Shown: positions 41,237-50,312, numbered from the stretch's first letter. The stretch: DNA of 64,000 bases from Rhodococcus opacus (GCF_012396235.1 NZ_JAAXPA010000018.1:90042-154041); one strand, 5' to 3'. The notes: generated by a model not told the origin, from the sequence alone. Numbers and translations: made by a program.

Positions 41237-42573
41237 AACCCCAGATACGTCTTGAGTTCGAACGGCGTCACGTGGCTCCGGTACTCCTCCCACTCGCGAC
41301 GCTTGTTGCGCAGGAAGAAGTCGAACACGTGCTCGCCGAGTGCTTCGGCCACCAACTCCGACTTCTCCATCTCGCGCAGCGCGCCGTCGAGGTTGCCGGG
41401 CAGTTCCCGGTAGCCCATGGCGCGGCGCTCGGCCGACGTCAACGCCCACACGTCGTCCTCGGCCTCCGGGGGAAGTTCGTAGCCCTTCTCGATTCCGCGC
41501 AGACCGGCGGCGAGGAGCACCGCGAACGTCAGGTACGGGTTGCAGGCCGAATCTGGGCTGCGGATCTCGACGCGACGCGAGGACGCCTTGTTCGGCGTGT
41601 ACATCGGGACGCGGACCAGCGCCGACCGGTTGGACGGGCCCCAGGACGCCGCCGTCGGGGCCTCGCCACCGTGGATCAGACGCTTGTAGGAGTTCACCCA
41701 CTGGTTGGTGACGGCGCTGATCTCGTTGGCGTGCTCGAGGATGCCGGCGATGAACGCCTTACCGGTCTCCGACAGCTGCATCGGATCGTCCGGGTTGTGG
41801 AAGGCGTTGGTGTCGCCCTCGAACAGGCTCATGTGGGTGTGCATCGCCGAGCCGGCCTGATCGCTGAACGGCTTCGGCATGAACGTGGCGCGCACGCCCT
41901 CGGCGATCGCGACCTCCTTGACGACGTAGCGGAACGTCATCACGTTGTCGGCCATCGACAGGGCGTCCGCGTACCGCAGGTCGATCTCCTGCTGGCCGGG
42001 AGCCGCTTCGTGGTGGCTGAACTCGACGGAGATGCCCATCGACTCGAGTGCGTCGATCGCGTGCCTGCGGAAGTTGGGAGCGGAGTCGTGGACGGCCTGG
42101 TCGAAGTAGCCGCCGGAGTCGGCGGGCTTCGGCGGCGTGCCGTCGATCGGCCCGTTCTCCAGCAGGAAGAACTCGATCTCGGGGTGCACGTAGCAGCTGA
42201 AGCCCAGATCGCTCGCCTTGTTCAGCTGACGGCGCAGCACGTGCCGCGAATCCGCCCAGGAGGGGGAACCGTCGGGCATGGCGATGTCGCAGAACATGCG
42301 GGCGGAGTGCTGATGCCCCTTGCTCGAACTCCACGGCAGCACCTGGAACGTGGAGGCGTCCGGCTTCGCGACCGTGTCCGCCTCGGACACCCGGGAGAAG
42401 CCCTCGATCGCGGATCCGTCGAAGCCGATGCCCTCCTCGAAGGCACCTTCCAGTTCCGCGGGGGCGATCGCCACCGATTTCAGGTATCCGAGAACGTCCG
42501 TGAACCACAATCGGACGAACCGAATGTCGCGCTCTTCGAGGGTGCGAAGCACGAATTCCTTTTGGCGATCCAT
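41233..42573 (-). CDS. glnA2: Glutamine synthetase, GlnA2 type
   Basis: Second type I glutamine synthetase, 446 residues, matching M. tuberculosis GlnA2 almost along its whole length ([62 protein letters not shown]). It lacks the 25-residue insertion found in GlnA1, and the adenylylation loop reads [11 protein letters not shown] without the KDLY tyrosine context, so GlnE control is doubtful. The ATG at 42573 has TACTCT 7 nt upstream, a leaderless layout. It heads a unit with glnE and the EEP hydrolase. Confidence 0.96.
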   Translation of the reverse strand: MDRQKEFVLRTLEERDIRFVRLWFTDVLGYLKSVAIAPAELEGAFEEGIGFDGSAIEGFSRVSEADTVAKPDASTFQVLPWSSSKGHQHSARMFCDIAMPDGSPSWADSRHVLRRQLNKASDLGFSCYVHPEIEFFLLENGPIDGTPPKPADSGGYFDQAVHDSAPNFRRHAIDALESMGISVEFSHHEAAPGQQEIDLRYADALSMADNVMTFRYVVKEVAIAEGVRATFMPKPFSDQAGSAMHTHMSLFEGDTNAFHNPDDPMQLSETGKAFIAGILEHANEISAVTNQWVNSYKRLIHGGEAPTAASWGPSNRSALVRVPMYTPNKASSRRVEIRSPDSACNPYLTFAVLLAAGLRGIEKGYELPPEAEDDVWALTSAERRAMGYRELPGNLDGALREMEKSELVAEALGEHVFDFFLRNKRREWEEYRSHVTPFELKTYLGL

Positions 42574-42580
42574 GTCCGCG

Positions 42581-42586
42581 AGAGTA
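42581..42586 (-). promoter_or_regulatory. -10 element of glnA2
   Basis: TACTCT (minus strand) lies 7 nt before the ATG at 42573. Confidence 0.65.
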
Positions 42587-42596
42587 AGCAAAGTTC

Positions 42597-42612
42597 GTTA
42601 AATCTGTGTTAC
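42597..42612 (-). promoter_or_regulatory. Possible GlnR box upstream of glnA2
   Basis: Read on the minus strand: GTAAC-ACAGAT-TTAAC. The first half fits the GlnR consensus fully and the second differs at G1 and A2. It covers the -35 region of the glnA2 promoter. The spacing of 6 nt and its place before a nitrogen gene support the call. Confidence 0.5.
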
Positions 42613-42689
42613 TTCGTTGATTCGACTATGCCGGATTCCGCATCGTGCCAGCGTGCGGGCACCTCGGACGATCCCATCACAGGCGTGGG

Positions 42690-44258
42690 TCAGCACGTCA
42701 GGTCCGCGGGCGGCGCCGCGAGGTCGACGAGATAGTCCGAGACGGCGTCGTCGACGCACGCCTCGCCGTCGAGAACGACGGTGTGCTGAGTGCCCCGGTA
42801 CGTGACGAGCGAGCCGTTCATCTGCTTCGCCAGATCCACGCCCGCCTGGTACGGCGTCGCCGGGTCCTCGGTCGTCGACACGACGACGACAGGCGGGATC
42901 CCGGGCGCCGACACGGTGTGCGGCGAGCCCGTGTTCGGCGCGGGCCAGAACGCGCAGACGTCCAGCGGCGCGCTGCCGGTGCCGCGACCGTCGTCGAGGA
43001 ACGGCGCCGCCTGGCGGTACCGCACGTCCGCCTCCCCGACGGCCGCGCGGTCGGTGACGGGCGGATCGTCCATGCAGCGGATGGAATTGAAGGCGTCGTT
43101 GAGGTTGGAGTACGTGCCGTCGTCGGCGCGCCCCTCGTACAGATCGGCCAGCATCAGCAGCGAATCGCCCGTCCCCGTCTGCAGGCTCTCCAGGCCTCCA
43201 CGGAGCGGGCCCCACAGATTCGGCGAGTACAGGGCCTGCTGGACGCCGGTGATCGCATCGGTGTAGCTGAGTCCGCGCGGGTCGGTGGTCGCGGCCGGCC
43301 TGGCGATCAGCGGGTCGACGAGCGCCCGGAACCTCGCGTTCGCCTGCGCCGGGTCGGTGCCGAGCGGGCAGTCCGGTTGCTGCATGCATTCCGCGGCGAA
43401 CGCGTCGAACGCGGACTGGAATCCGGCCGCCTGCAGGATCACTTCCTCCGTCGGGTCCTGCTCGGGATCGAGGGCACCGTCGAGGACCATCGCGCGCACG
43501 TTGCCCGGGAACGTCTCCGCGTACGTCGAGCCGAGCCGGGTGCCGTACGAGTAGCCGAGGTAGTTGAGCTTCTCGTCACCGAGCACCGCCCGGATGACGT
43601 CCATGTCGCGCACCACGTCGTACGTTCCGACGTGTGCGAGGACGTCGACGCCGGTCCGCTCCGCACACTTGTCCGCGTACTCACGGTTCTCGGCCTCCGT
43701 CTGCGCGATTCCGGCGGGACTCATGTCGACGTCGTCGTCCTTGCGCCGCGCGTCCACCTCCGGCGGGGTCAGGCAGGTCACCTGCGGCGTGGACGCGCCG
43801 ACGCCGCGCGGATCGAAACCGATGACGTCGAACCGCTCCGCGATGTCGGTGCCGTCGGCCACGGACGCCAGCCCGATACCCGACGCCCCCGGGCCACCGG
43901 GGTTCACGAGCAGCGATCCGACCTTGTCGCCGGTCGCCTTCGACCGGGAGACGGCGATCTGCGCGGTCGCACCCCCGGGGTTCGCGTAGTCGTTCGGCAC
44001 GGTCACCTTCGCGCAGTCGAGAGTGTCGCCGAGCGGAGACCCGTCCGTGCTGTAGCCCTCGCACGACCCCCACTGCACCTGCTGCGTGTAGAACTCCTCG
44101 AGCCCGGCGGGGATCGGTCCGGCCGGAGCCGCCGCGGCCGCCGACGGTTCGGCGACGGCCTCACCGGTGTCCCGTCCGCCTCCCGCACAGCCTGCGACGA
44201 CAAGGACGACGGCGATGCACCCCGCGAACGCGGCCGGTACCCGAGCACTCTTCGACAT
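42690..44258 (-). CDS. Exported alpha/beta-hydrolase lipoprotein, Hip1/CaeA-like serine protease
   Basis: A 522-residue cell-envelope hydrolase of the tripeptidyl-aminopeptidase-like family. The signal peptide ends in lipobox VVAGC. Catalytic blocks are the nucleophile elbow GYSYGT, an acid in TTEDPATP, and the His in GTQHTVV; the oxyanion region is [12 protein letters not shown]-terminal cysteines may form disulfides. It is the positional counterpart of M. tuberculosis Rv2223c/Rv2224c (Hip1, which cleaves GroEL2) beside glnA2 and panB. Substrate specificity here is unknown. Confidence 0.88.
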   Translation of the reverse strand: MSKSARVPAAFAGCIAVVLVVAGCAGGGRDTGEAVAEPSAAAAAPAGPIPAGLEEFYTQQVQWGSCEGYSTDGSPLGDTLDCAKVTVPNDYANPGGATAQIAVSRSKATGDKVGSLLVNPGGPGASGIGLASVADGTDIAERFDVIGFDPRGVGASTPQVTCLTPPEVDARRKDDDVDMSPAGIAQTEAENREYADKCAERTGVDVLAHVGTYDVVRDMDVIRAVLGDEKLNYLGYSYGTRLGSTYAETFPGNVRAMVLDGALDPEQDPTEEVILQAAGFQSAFDAFAAECMQQPDCPLGTDPAQANARFRALVDPLIARPAATTDPRGLSYTDAITGVQQALYSPNLWGPLRGGLESLQTGTGDSLLMLADLYEGRADDGTYSNLNDAFNSIRCMDDPPVTDRAAVGEADVRYRQAAPFLDDGRGTGSAPLDVCAFWPAPNTGSPHTVSAPGIPPVVVVSTTEDPATPYQAGVDLAKQMNGSLVTYRGTQHTVVLDGEACVDDAVSDYLVDLAAPPADLTC

Positions 44259-44441
44259 AGGACGATCGTGCCAGGGGTTCTGCGCCGGCAGGCCTTCCCG
44301 CAGGTCAGAGGACAGACGGTGGGTGTGACCTATCGCACCCGCGCGAGCCCTTCGCTCCCCCGCGGGGCGGTGGCAGACTGTAGGCGTCATCACCCGCACC
44401 CGGGGACCCGCCAAGGGCCTCGAGGCCAGAAAGGGACAACG

Positions 44442-45311
44442 ATGTCCGATAGCAAGTCGTCCGCGAGCACGTCCGAAGATCGGCTCTACGGATCAGCACC
44501 ATCGCACGACGTTCCCAAGCGCAAGACCCGAACCCACCACCTGCAGGCCATGAAGGCCGAGGGTGAACGCTGGGCGATGCTCACCGCCTACGACTACTCC
44601 AGCGCCCGCATCTTCGAGGAAGCCGGGATTCCCGTTCTCCTCGTCGGCGACTCGGCTGCCAACGTCGTCTACGGATACGAGACCACCGTCCCGGTCACGA
44701 TCGACGAACTCCTCCCCCTCGTTCGCGGCGTCGTCCGCGGTGCGCCGCACGCTCTCGTGGTGGCGGACCTCCCGTTCGGCAGCTACGAGAGCTCCCCGGA
44801 GCAGGCTCTCGCGTCCGCGACCCGGTTCATGAAGGAAGGGCTGGCCCACGCGGTCAAGCTCGAGGGCGGCGAGCGTGTCGCGCCGCAGATCGCCGCGATC
44901 ACCGCGGCAGGCATCCCCGTCATGGCCCACGTCGGGTTCACCCCGCAGAGCGTGAACTCGCTCGGCGGTTTCCGCGTACAGGGCCGCGGCGACGCCGCCG
45001 AGCAGTTGGTCGCCGACGCGATCGCCGTGCAGGAGGCCGGCGCGTTCTCCGTCGTCATGGAGATGGTGCCCGCCGAGATCGCAGGCCAGGTCACCCGCAA
45101 GCTCACCATCCCCACCGTGGGCATCGGAGCGGGCGTCGAGTGTGACGCCCAGGTCCTCGTGTGGCAGGACATGGCCGGCTACACCAGCGGCAAGACGGCG
45201 AAGTTCGTCAAGCGCTTCGGTAACGTCGGTGACGAGTTGCGTAACGCAGCCGCCGCATACGCGACCGAGGTACGCGCCGGAACGTTCCCGGCGGAAGAGC
45301 ACAGCTTCTAG
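44442..45311 (+). CDS. panB: 3-methyl-2-oxobutanoate hydroxymethyltransferase
   Basis: First committed enzyme of pantothenate synthesis, adding hydroxymethyl from methylene-THF to 2-oxoisovalerate. The 289 residues include [38 protein letters not shown] with Mg-binding Asp, VKLEGGERV, and the catalytic Glu in [12 protein letters not shown] 44442 lies after AAAGGGA. panC and panD are not in the window. Confidence 0.96.
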   Translation: MSDSKSSASTSEDRLYGSAPSHDVPKRKTRTHHLQAMKAEGERWAMLTAYDYSSARIFEEAGIPVLLVGDSAANVVYGYETTVPVTIDELLPLVRGVVRGAPHALVVADLPFGSYESSPEQALASATRFMKEGLAHAVKLEGGERVAPQIAAITAAGIPVMAHVGFTPQSVNSLGGFRVQGRGDAAEQLVADAIAVQEAGAFSVVMEMVPAEIAGQVTRKLTIPTVGIGAGVECDAQVLVWQDMAGYTSGKTAKFVKRFGNVGDELRNAAAAYATEVRAGTFPAEEHSF

Positions 45312-45357
45312 GTCGTCCTCGACTCACCGGGCCGGCACACACTCGAGGGGGATGTTC

Positions 45358-45807
45358 ATGGGACAGCGACGCGTGCAGGGCACCGGACGTCGTCACCGCC
45401 CGGCCGTGATGGCGGCCGCGGCGGTGGCGGCCGCGGCGGTCGTCACGGGGTGTGCCGGACCGGGCCCCGCACCCGCACCCGGCACCACCCCACCCCCGGC
45501 CACCACCGCGGTTCCCGGCCCCGGCCTGGTGCCGGGTGGTGTCACCGAGGCGCAGGCCGCCCAGCTGTGCACCGACCTCGAAGGTCAGTTGCAGAGTTGG
45601 CGCACCTACACCCCGACCATCGGCAAGACCGGGTTGAACGGTCTGGTCGGCACGTGGATCGCGAAGAACAACCTCAACGCGCTCGACTTCCTGCAGGACC
45701 GGGGCCGGATCGACGTCATCACGACGGCGGCCTGCCCCGGCATCCGGCAGGAAGCGGTGACCGCTCTGGTGATCCCCGATCTGGCGTCCGGCCTGATCGG
45801 GTTCTGA
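45358..45807 (+). CDS. Small putative lipoprotein
   Basis: A 149-residue hypothetical protein with a lipoprotein signal peptide (VAAAAVVTGCAG, lipid Cys at about 32) followed by a Pro/Gly/Ala-rich linker (PGPAPAPGTTPPPATTAVPG) and a small domain with two Cys residues (AQLCTDL and TTAACPGIRQ). The domain resembles short mycobacterial exported proteins of unknown function. ATG 45358 follows GAGGGGG at a good distance. It lies 7 nt before the aminopeptidase gene. Confidence 0.75.
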   Translation: MGQRRVQGTGRRHRPAVMAAAAVAAAAVVTGCAGPGPAPAPGTTPPPATTAVPGPGLVPGGVTEAQAAQLCTDLEGQLQSWRTYTPTIGKTGLNGLVGTWIAKNNLNALDFLQDRGRIDVITTAACPGIRQEAVTALVIPDLASGLIGF

Positions 45808-45814
45808 GGCCGAC

Positions 45815-46780
45815 GTGACCCAGCTGCGCACCCTGTACCCGCCGCTCGAGCCGTACCAGTTCGGGCATCTCGACGTCGGCGACGGTCAGCAGATGTACTG
45901 GGAGCAGAGCGGGAACCCCGCCGGGAAGCCGGTCGTGTTTCTCCACGGCGGGCCCGGCGGCGGCACCGATCCCGCGCAACGACAGTTCTTCGACCCGCAG
46001 GTGTACCGGATCGTGCTGCTCGACCAGCGCGGATGCGGCCGTTCCACACCCCACGTCGCCGACGGGGCCGATCTGTCGGTCAACACCACCGACCGTCTCC
46101 TCGGCGATGTGGAGTTGCTGCGCAGCCATCTCGGTATCGACCGGTGGCAGGTCTTCGGCGGGTCGTGGGGCTCCACGCTGGCTCTCGCCTACGCCCAGAA
46201 GCATCCCGGCCGGGTCACCGAGCTGGTGTTGCGCGGCATCTTCCTGCTGCGCCGCAGCGAGATCGACTGGTACTACAACGGCGGTGCCGGACATCTGTTC
46301 CCCGAACTGTGGGAGGAGTTCCTGGCGCCGGTGCCGGAGTCGGAGCGGGGTGGCGACCTCGTCGAGGCCTACCACCGGCTCCTGCAGTCCGACGATCCCG
46401 ACGTCGCGACGCGGGCCGCGGTCGCGTGGTCCACGTGGGAGGGCGCGACGAGTTCGCTGCTCCCCAAACCGGAACGGGTGGTGGAGACGTCCCAGCCGAG
46501 GTTCGCGCTGGCCTTCGCCCGCATCGAGAACCACTACTTCCACAACCGCGGGTTCCTCGACGAGGGTCAGCTTCTCCGGGACGCCGCCGCGCTGGACGGC
46601 ATTCCGGGCGTGATCGTGCAGGGGCGCTACGACGTGGTGTGCCCGGCGACCAGTGCGTGGGCGCTGCACCGGGCCTGGCCGGGTTCGCGGCTCGAGATCG
46701 TCGACGACGCGGGACACTCGGCGATGGAGCCGGGCATCGTGCATCACCTCGTCGAGGCAACGGACCGGTTCCGCGACTGA
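45815..46780 (+). CDS. pip: Proline iminopeptidase (S33 family)
   Basis: Cytosolic serine peptidase removing N-terminal proline, 321 residues. Family blocks: YWEQSGNPAGKPVVFLHGGPGGG, DQRGCGRSTPH, nucleophile elbow GGSWGSTLALAYAQKHP, WSTWEGATS, the acid in GRYDVVCPATSAW and the His in DDAGHSAMEPG. GTG 45815 is 7 nt after the lipoprotein gene. Confidence 0.94.
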   Translation: MTQLRTLYPPLEPYQFGHLDVGDGQQMYWEQSGNPAGKPVVFLHGGPGGGTDPAQRQFFDPQVYRIVLLDQRGCGRSTPHVADGADLSVNTTDRLLGDVELLRSHLGIDRWQVFGGSWGSTLALAYAQKHPGRVTELVLRGIFLLRRSEIDWYYNGGAGHLFPELWEEFLAPVPESERGGDLVEAYHRLLQSDDPDVATRAAVAWSTWEGATSSLLPKPERVVETSQPRFALAFARIENHYFHNRGFLDEGQLLRDAAALDGIPGVIVQGRYDVVCPATSAWALHRAWPGSRLEIVDDAGHSAMEPGIVHHLVEATDRFRD

Positions 46781-46784
46781 CGCG

Positions 46785-48185
46785 CTATGCGGGGTAACCG
46801 AACTCGACGGTCCGCTTCGCGACGTCGGCGGAGACGAGCCTGATCTTCACCTGTTCGCCCTCGGCGGGGTCGCCCACGCATTTCGCCATCACGGACACGG
46901 ACGGGACGAACACGTCCGCGGTGCGCTTGCCGTTCCGTGACCGCAGCACGGTCGCGTCGAACGTCTCCCCCACCCGGTCGGCGAGCACCGTCGCTTCGGT
47001 GAGGTCGATGCAGGCGCGGTCGATCTTGCTCGCGAGGGAATCCGAGCCGACCATGATCTCGGGCATCGAACCCAGGGCGTCCCGCGCCCAGGACGGCACC
47101 GGCGTTCCGGCGGTGACGGCGAGGCACACCTCCGTCGAGTACCGATCCGAGAGCCGGCGCAGCGGCGCGGTCACGTGGGCGTACGGGGCGCCGATGGCGG
47201 CGTGCGTGGTCAATTCGGGCAGGGCGCCGTCGAACGCCGCGTAGTCGGCGCCCCGCAGCAGCGACGGCGCCTCGGTCATCAGCACCAGCGTCGACGCCGA
47301 ATTCGGGTCGAGCCGCGCCAGGAGTTCACCGACGCCGACGCTCTCCGGCCAGTCGATCCCCAATGCCGACGCCGTGCGTCGCAGCGCCTCGACCGCGTCC
47401 GGTCCGGCGGGCGGCAGGGTGCGGAGCAGCCCGACCTTCGCGTCGAGCATCATGTCCGCGGCGCACATTCCGGTGAGGAGCGAGACCTCGGCGTTCCAGT
47501 CGTCGGCCTCGGTGCGGGGCGCGAGGTCGACCCGCCAGCCGTCGCCGTCCGGCACCACTTCCTGCTCGGGGAGCCGGAGTTCGATCGCTCCGCGCGCCAC
47601 CGCCGCCGCCGTGCGGAGCCGGCCGAACTCCGGCAGCGACGCGATGGACGGATGCAGTCTCCCCGCCTCCGAATCGGCCTGCACCCCGGCGTAGTTCAGC
47701 CGTGCCACGGAACGCACCGTCGCACGGGACACCGTGCAGGACAAGGGTGTGGCCGATTCGTCGAGTTCGATCCGCCACACCACCGCCGGGCGGTCCTCGT
47801 CGGGGAGAAGACTCGCGGATCCCTCGGAGAGTTCCTTCGGGTGCAGCGGCACCTTGCCGTCGGGGAGGTAGAACGTCTGCCCGCGTTTGCGGGTTTCCAC
47901 GTCGAGCACCCCACCGGGCTCCACGACGGCGCCGACGTCCGCGATCGCGTAGTGCAGGACGAATCCGACCTGTGTCCGCTCCAGATGCAGCGCCTGATCG
48001 AGATCCAGGGAATCGGGCGGATCGATGGTGACGAACGCCAGATCGGTGCGGTCCTCCCGCTCGGACGCGTACCGGTCGGACGCCGCCCGCGCCTGCGCGA
48101 CCGCCGCGGGCGGATACCCCTCCGGCAGGTGGAATTCGGTGCGCACGGTGCCGAAATCGATTCCGCGCGCGACGAAACGACTCAT
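46785..48185 (-). CDS. RNB-domain (RNase II/R-like) ribonuclease
   Basis: A 466-residue 3'-to-5' exoribonuclease-type protein consisting mainly of the RNB catalytic domain. The magnesium-binding signature is TIDPPDSLDLDQALHLE, with LHYAIADVGAVVEPGG and PLRRLSDRYSTEVCL following. The N-terminal cold-shock domains and long C-terminal S1 tail of RNase R are missing; a short beta-rich C terminus remains (VKIRLVSADVAKRTVEFGYP). This short form is common in actinobacteria. ATG 48185 was preferred to an upstream start at 48200. Confidence 0.88.
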   Translation of the reverse strand: MSRFVARGIDFGTVRTEFHLPEGYPPAAVAQARAASDRYASEREDRTDLAFVTIDPPDSLDLDQALHLERTQVGFVLHYAIADVGAVVEPGGVLDVETRKRGQTFYLPDGKVPLHPKELSEGSASLLPDEDRPAVVWRIELDESATPLSCTVSRATVRSVARLNYAGVQADSEAGRLHPSIASLPEFGRLRTAAAVARGAIELRLPEQEVVPDGDGWRVDLAPRTEADDWNAEVSLLTGMCAADMMLDAKVGLLRTLPPAGPDAVEALRRTASALGIDWPESVGVGELLARLDPNSASTLVLMTEAPSLLRGADYAAFDGALPELTTHAAIGAPYAHVTAPLRRLSDRYSTEVCLAVTAGTPVPSWARDALGSMPEIMVGSDSLASKIDRACIDLTEATVLADRVGETFDATVLRSRNGKRTADVFVPSVSVMAKCVGDPAEGEQVKIRLVSADVAKRTVEFGYPA

Positions 48186-48215
48186 CGGCACCTCACGCAC
48201 ACCCTCTCGACAACG

Positions 48216-48401
48216 CTAGTTGTTCCACTCCTCGTCTGCCCGGTCCGCCGCCTTGTTCCGCTCCGCGGCGATCTGCAGCGCCTTCTCGGCGGACGCGCGA
48301 TCGGGGTACGGGCCCATCCGGGACATCGACGATGCCGCCTTCCCCTGCGTGACCGTGCCGTCCTCGACGTTGTAGTACCAGAGATGATCTTCGTCAGTCA
48401 T
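48216..48401 (-). CDS. Small SPOR-like hypothetical protein
   Basis: A 61-residue acidic protein (WYYNVEDGTVTQGKAASSMS, then MGPYPDRASAEKALQIAAER). The pattern GPYPDRASAEKAL resembles the core of SPOR peptidoglycan-binding repeats, but the protein has no signal or membrane segment. Actinobacterial relatives of this size are annotated as SPOR-domain proteins. It lies 30 nt upstream of the RNB gene on the same strand. Confidence 0.75.
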   Translation of the reverse strand: MTDEDHLWYYNVEDGTVTQGKAASSMSRMGPYPDRASAEKALQIAAERNKAADRADEEWNN

Positions 48402-48558
48402 GCCCTCAGTGTGGCACCGGTGGGACGTGTGGGGTTGTGGATCACGCTCATACTGTTACCCTCGGAGTCCTGTCCGGTGATACGGTCCCCGGCGCCGGTC
48501 AGTGCGGTGCCGATGGCTCGCCTCCCGGCGCAGTGCCCGAACAGAGAATGGAGCGAGC
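48402..48558 (+). promoter_or_regulatory. Structured leader upstream of a 30-codon ORF
   Basis: A possible -10 (CATACT-GTTACC, about 48449-48460) precedes roughly 100 nt rich in short GC inverted repeats, for example GGTCCCCGGCGCCGG and GCCTCCCGGCG. No known riboswitch class was recognised. Another start, ATG at 48549, is out of frame with the small ORF. Confidence 0.35.
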
Positions 48559-48651
48559 ATGTCAACGATCATTTTTGATCAGCTACTTCCCTACCTCGGT
48601 GCCGAAGGCGCCACCTACTGGGCCCAACTGCTGATGGTCGATCCCGTCTGA
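48559..48651 (+). CDS. 30-residue small protein
   Basis: ATG at 48559 opens a 30-residue ORF beginning MSTIIFDQLLPYLGAEGATY and ending WAQLLMVDPV. GGAG lies about 5 nt upstream. The peptide is amphipathic and hydrophobic with little charge, which is unlike random GC-rich translation, and the gene is followed 19 nt later by a 20-bp terminator. It could be a real small protein or a leader peptide. No family recognised. Confidence 0.5.
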   Translation: MSTIIFDQLLPYLGAEGATYWAQLLMVDPV

Positions 48652-48670
48652 CGGCTATCGATCAGTCGAT

Positions 48671-48714
48671 ACGTCGAAGCCCCCGCCGGACCTGTCCGGC
48701 GGGGGCTTCGACGT
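48671..48714 (+). terminator. Very strong hairpin after the 30-codon ORF
   Basis: A perfect 20-bp stem (48671-48690 with 48695-48714) with loop CCTG ends the small transcription unit starting near 48450. Confidence 0.88.
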
Positions 48715-48791
48715 GAGCGGGCAGGCACGTCCGCGACACATTCGTGACGATTCTCCGAACGCTTCGCCCTGCCCTGGGGACGGGACGTCTC

Positions 48792-48797
48792 TAGGCT
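48792..48797 (+). promoter_or_regulatory. -10 element of the HadA-like gene
   Basis: TAGGCT lies 6 nt before the ATG at 48804; leaderless layout. Confidence 0.6.
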
Positions 48798-48803
48798 GAC
48801 CTG

Positions 48804-49250
48804 ATGGCAGTGAATCCAGCGATCGAGGGTCGTGTCTATCCGCCGACCGAGCCCTACCTCGTCGGCCGCGAGAAGATCAGGGAATTCGCCCGCGCCGTCT
48901 TCGCCACCAACCCGACGTCCTTCGACGTCGGCAGTGCCCGCGCCGCCGGTCACGCCGATCTCGTTGCCCCGCCCACGTTTCCCGTCATCGTGCAGGAACG
49001 CGCACTGGCGCAGCTCGTCGCCGATCCGACGTCGGGAATCGAGCCGGTCAATCTGGTGCACAGCACCGAACACGCCACGTCCATCCGCCCGGTCGTCGCG
49101 GGCGACGAACTCTCCGCGGTGCTCACCGTCACGAACGTGACGTCACGCGGTCCGCATACACTGCTCGTCGCCGACATCGAGATCCTCGACGCCGCAGGCG
49201 ATCACGTGAGCACCATGACGTCGACGCTGTTCGTCAGGGGGGAGGAATGA
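48804..49250 (+). CDS. HadA-like (3R)-hydroxyacyl dehydratase subunit, UPF0336/FAS1-type
   Basis: A 148-residue hot-dog protein of the HadA/UPF0336 family. The N terminus VYPPTEPYLVGREKIREFARAV and the LVAPPTFPVIVQ and RPVVAGDELSAVLTV blocks are typical. In mycobacteria HadA is the substrate-binding partner of the catalytic HadB in FAS-II. The next gene, a HadB-like MaoC protein, overlaps by 4 nt, so the two should form a heterodimer. The usual hadABC locus is elsewhere, so this pair may act on different acyl chains. Confidence 0.85.
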   Translation: MAVNPAIEGRVYPPTEPYLVGREKIREFARAVFATNPTSFDVGSARAAGHADLVAPPTFPVIVQERALAQLVADPTSGIEPVNLVHSTEHATSIRPVVAGDELSAVLTVTNVTSRGPHTLLVADIEILDAAGDHVSTMTSTLFVRGEE

Positions 49251-49666
49251 CGTCGCCGCAGCGAATCATGCTCGGCGACACCGTCGCCAAGGCCCGATAT
49301 CACGTGACCCGGGAATCCCTGGTTCGCTATGCCGGGGCGTCCGGTGATTTCAACTCCATCCACTACCGGGACGACGTCGCGAACGCCGTGGGCCTGCCCG
49401 GTGTGCTGGCGCACGGAATGCTGACGCTGGGACTGGCGACGCAGTGCGTCGTCGACTGGCTCGGCGACCCGGCACGGGTCACCGGATACCGCGCCCGCTT
49501 CACCAAGCCGGTGATCGTCGCCCCGGACGACGGCGCGGTCGTCGAGGTCGTCGCGAAGGCCGCACAGGTCGACGAGGCCGCGGGCACTGCGAGGATCGAC
49601 CTGACGGTGACGTTCGACGGGCACACCGTGCTCGGCAAGTCACAAGTCTGGATTTCACTGCGCTGA
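49247..49666 (+). CDS. HadB-like MaoC dehydratase subunit
   Basis: A 139-residue MaoC/hydratase-2 protein. The catalytic motif is YAGASGDFNSIHYRDD with the Asp/His pair, followed by GLPGVLAHGMLTLGL. The C-terminal strand block is YRARFTKPVIVAPDDGAVVEV. ATG 49247 overlaps the HadA-like stop. Hydration/dehydration of 3-hydroxyacyl thioesters is inferred; the chain length is not known. Confidence 0.9.
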   Translation: MTSPQRIMLGDTVAKARYHVTRESLVRYAGASGDFNSIHYRDDVANAVGLPGVLAHGMLTLGLATQCVVDWLGDPARVTGYRARFTKPVIVAPDDGAVVEVVAKAAQVDEAAGTARIDLTVTFDGHTVLGKSQVWISLR

Positions 49667-49688
49667 GCGCGCCCGACATACTGGGCCG

Positions 49689-50312
49689 ATGATCGGTGTC
49701 GTGATGACCGCGTTCGCGGTGCTCGGTCTCCTGACCGTCATTCCGGGTCCGGACATGGCGGTGGTGACGCGCGCCGGCCTGTCCGGTGGACGCGGCGCCG
49801 CGCTGCGAGCGACGTTCGGCGTGGTCGCCGGGTTGATGGTGTGGGGCGCGCTGACCGTCGTCGGGCTCGGCGCGGTGCTCGCCGCCTCCGCGGAGGCCTA
49901 CACCGTCGTGAAGATCGTCGGCGGGATGTACCTGGCGTATCTGGGCCTCTCCACCCTCTGGCGCAGCCGGTCGCGACAACGCACCGCCGCGCCCGGACCG
50001 GCACAGGTTCCGTCGCCGGGGTCGAGTTGGCGGGCCGGGTTCCTGACCAACCTCCTGAACCCGAAGATCGCAGTGTTCTACACCGGCCTGCTCCCCCAGC
50101 TCGTTCCGCCCGGGTGGCCGACCGCCCCGACCCTGGCGTTGCTCGTGCTCGTTCACGGGCTCCTCGGGATCGTCTGGCTCGGCGCGTACAGCCTTCTGCT
50201 GACCCGTGCCCGCACCACGCTGGAGAAGCCGTCGGTGCGGCGGGTCCTGGATCGGATCACCGGAACGGTCCTCTTCGGTTTCGGCGCCGTCGTCGTCGCC
50301 GAGGCGCGGTAG
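49689..50312 (+). CDS. LysE/RhtB-family amino acid exporter
   Basis: A 207-residue inner-membrane protein with six hydrophobic helices. The family signature PGPDMAVVTRAGLSGGRGAALRATFGVVAG is at the N terminus, and the centre contains WRAGFLTNLLNPKIAVFYTGLLPQ. Substrate unknown. A CATACT element lies 6 nt before the ATG at 49689, so it may have its own leaderless transcript. Confidence 0.9.
   Translation: MIGVVMTAFAVLGLLTVIPGPDMAVVTRAGLSGGRGAALRATFGVVAGLMVWGALTVVGLGAVLAASAEAYTVVKIVGGMYLAYLGLSTLWRSRSRQRTAAPGPAQVPSPGSSWRAGFLTNLLNPKIAVFYTGLLPQLVPPGWPTAPTLALLVLVHGLLGIVWLGAYSLLLTRARTTLEKPSVRRVLDRITGTVLFGFGAVVVAEAR

Noticed and set aside
38498..41413. A 971-codon plus-strand frame opposite glnE
   Set aside because: Antisense shadow of glnE, which has both nucleotidyltransferase signatures; the shadow has only low-complexity Arg/Gly-rich sequence.
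48437..48634. A 65-codon plus-strand frame overlapping the 30-codon ORF in another frame
   Set aside because: Starts inside the presumed promoter and has Cys/Pro/Gly-rich low-quality translation; the 30-codon frame has a better ribosome site and composition.
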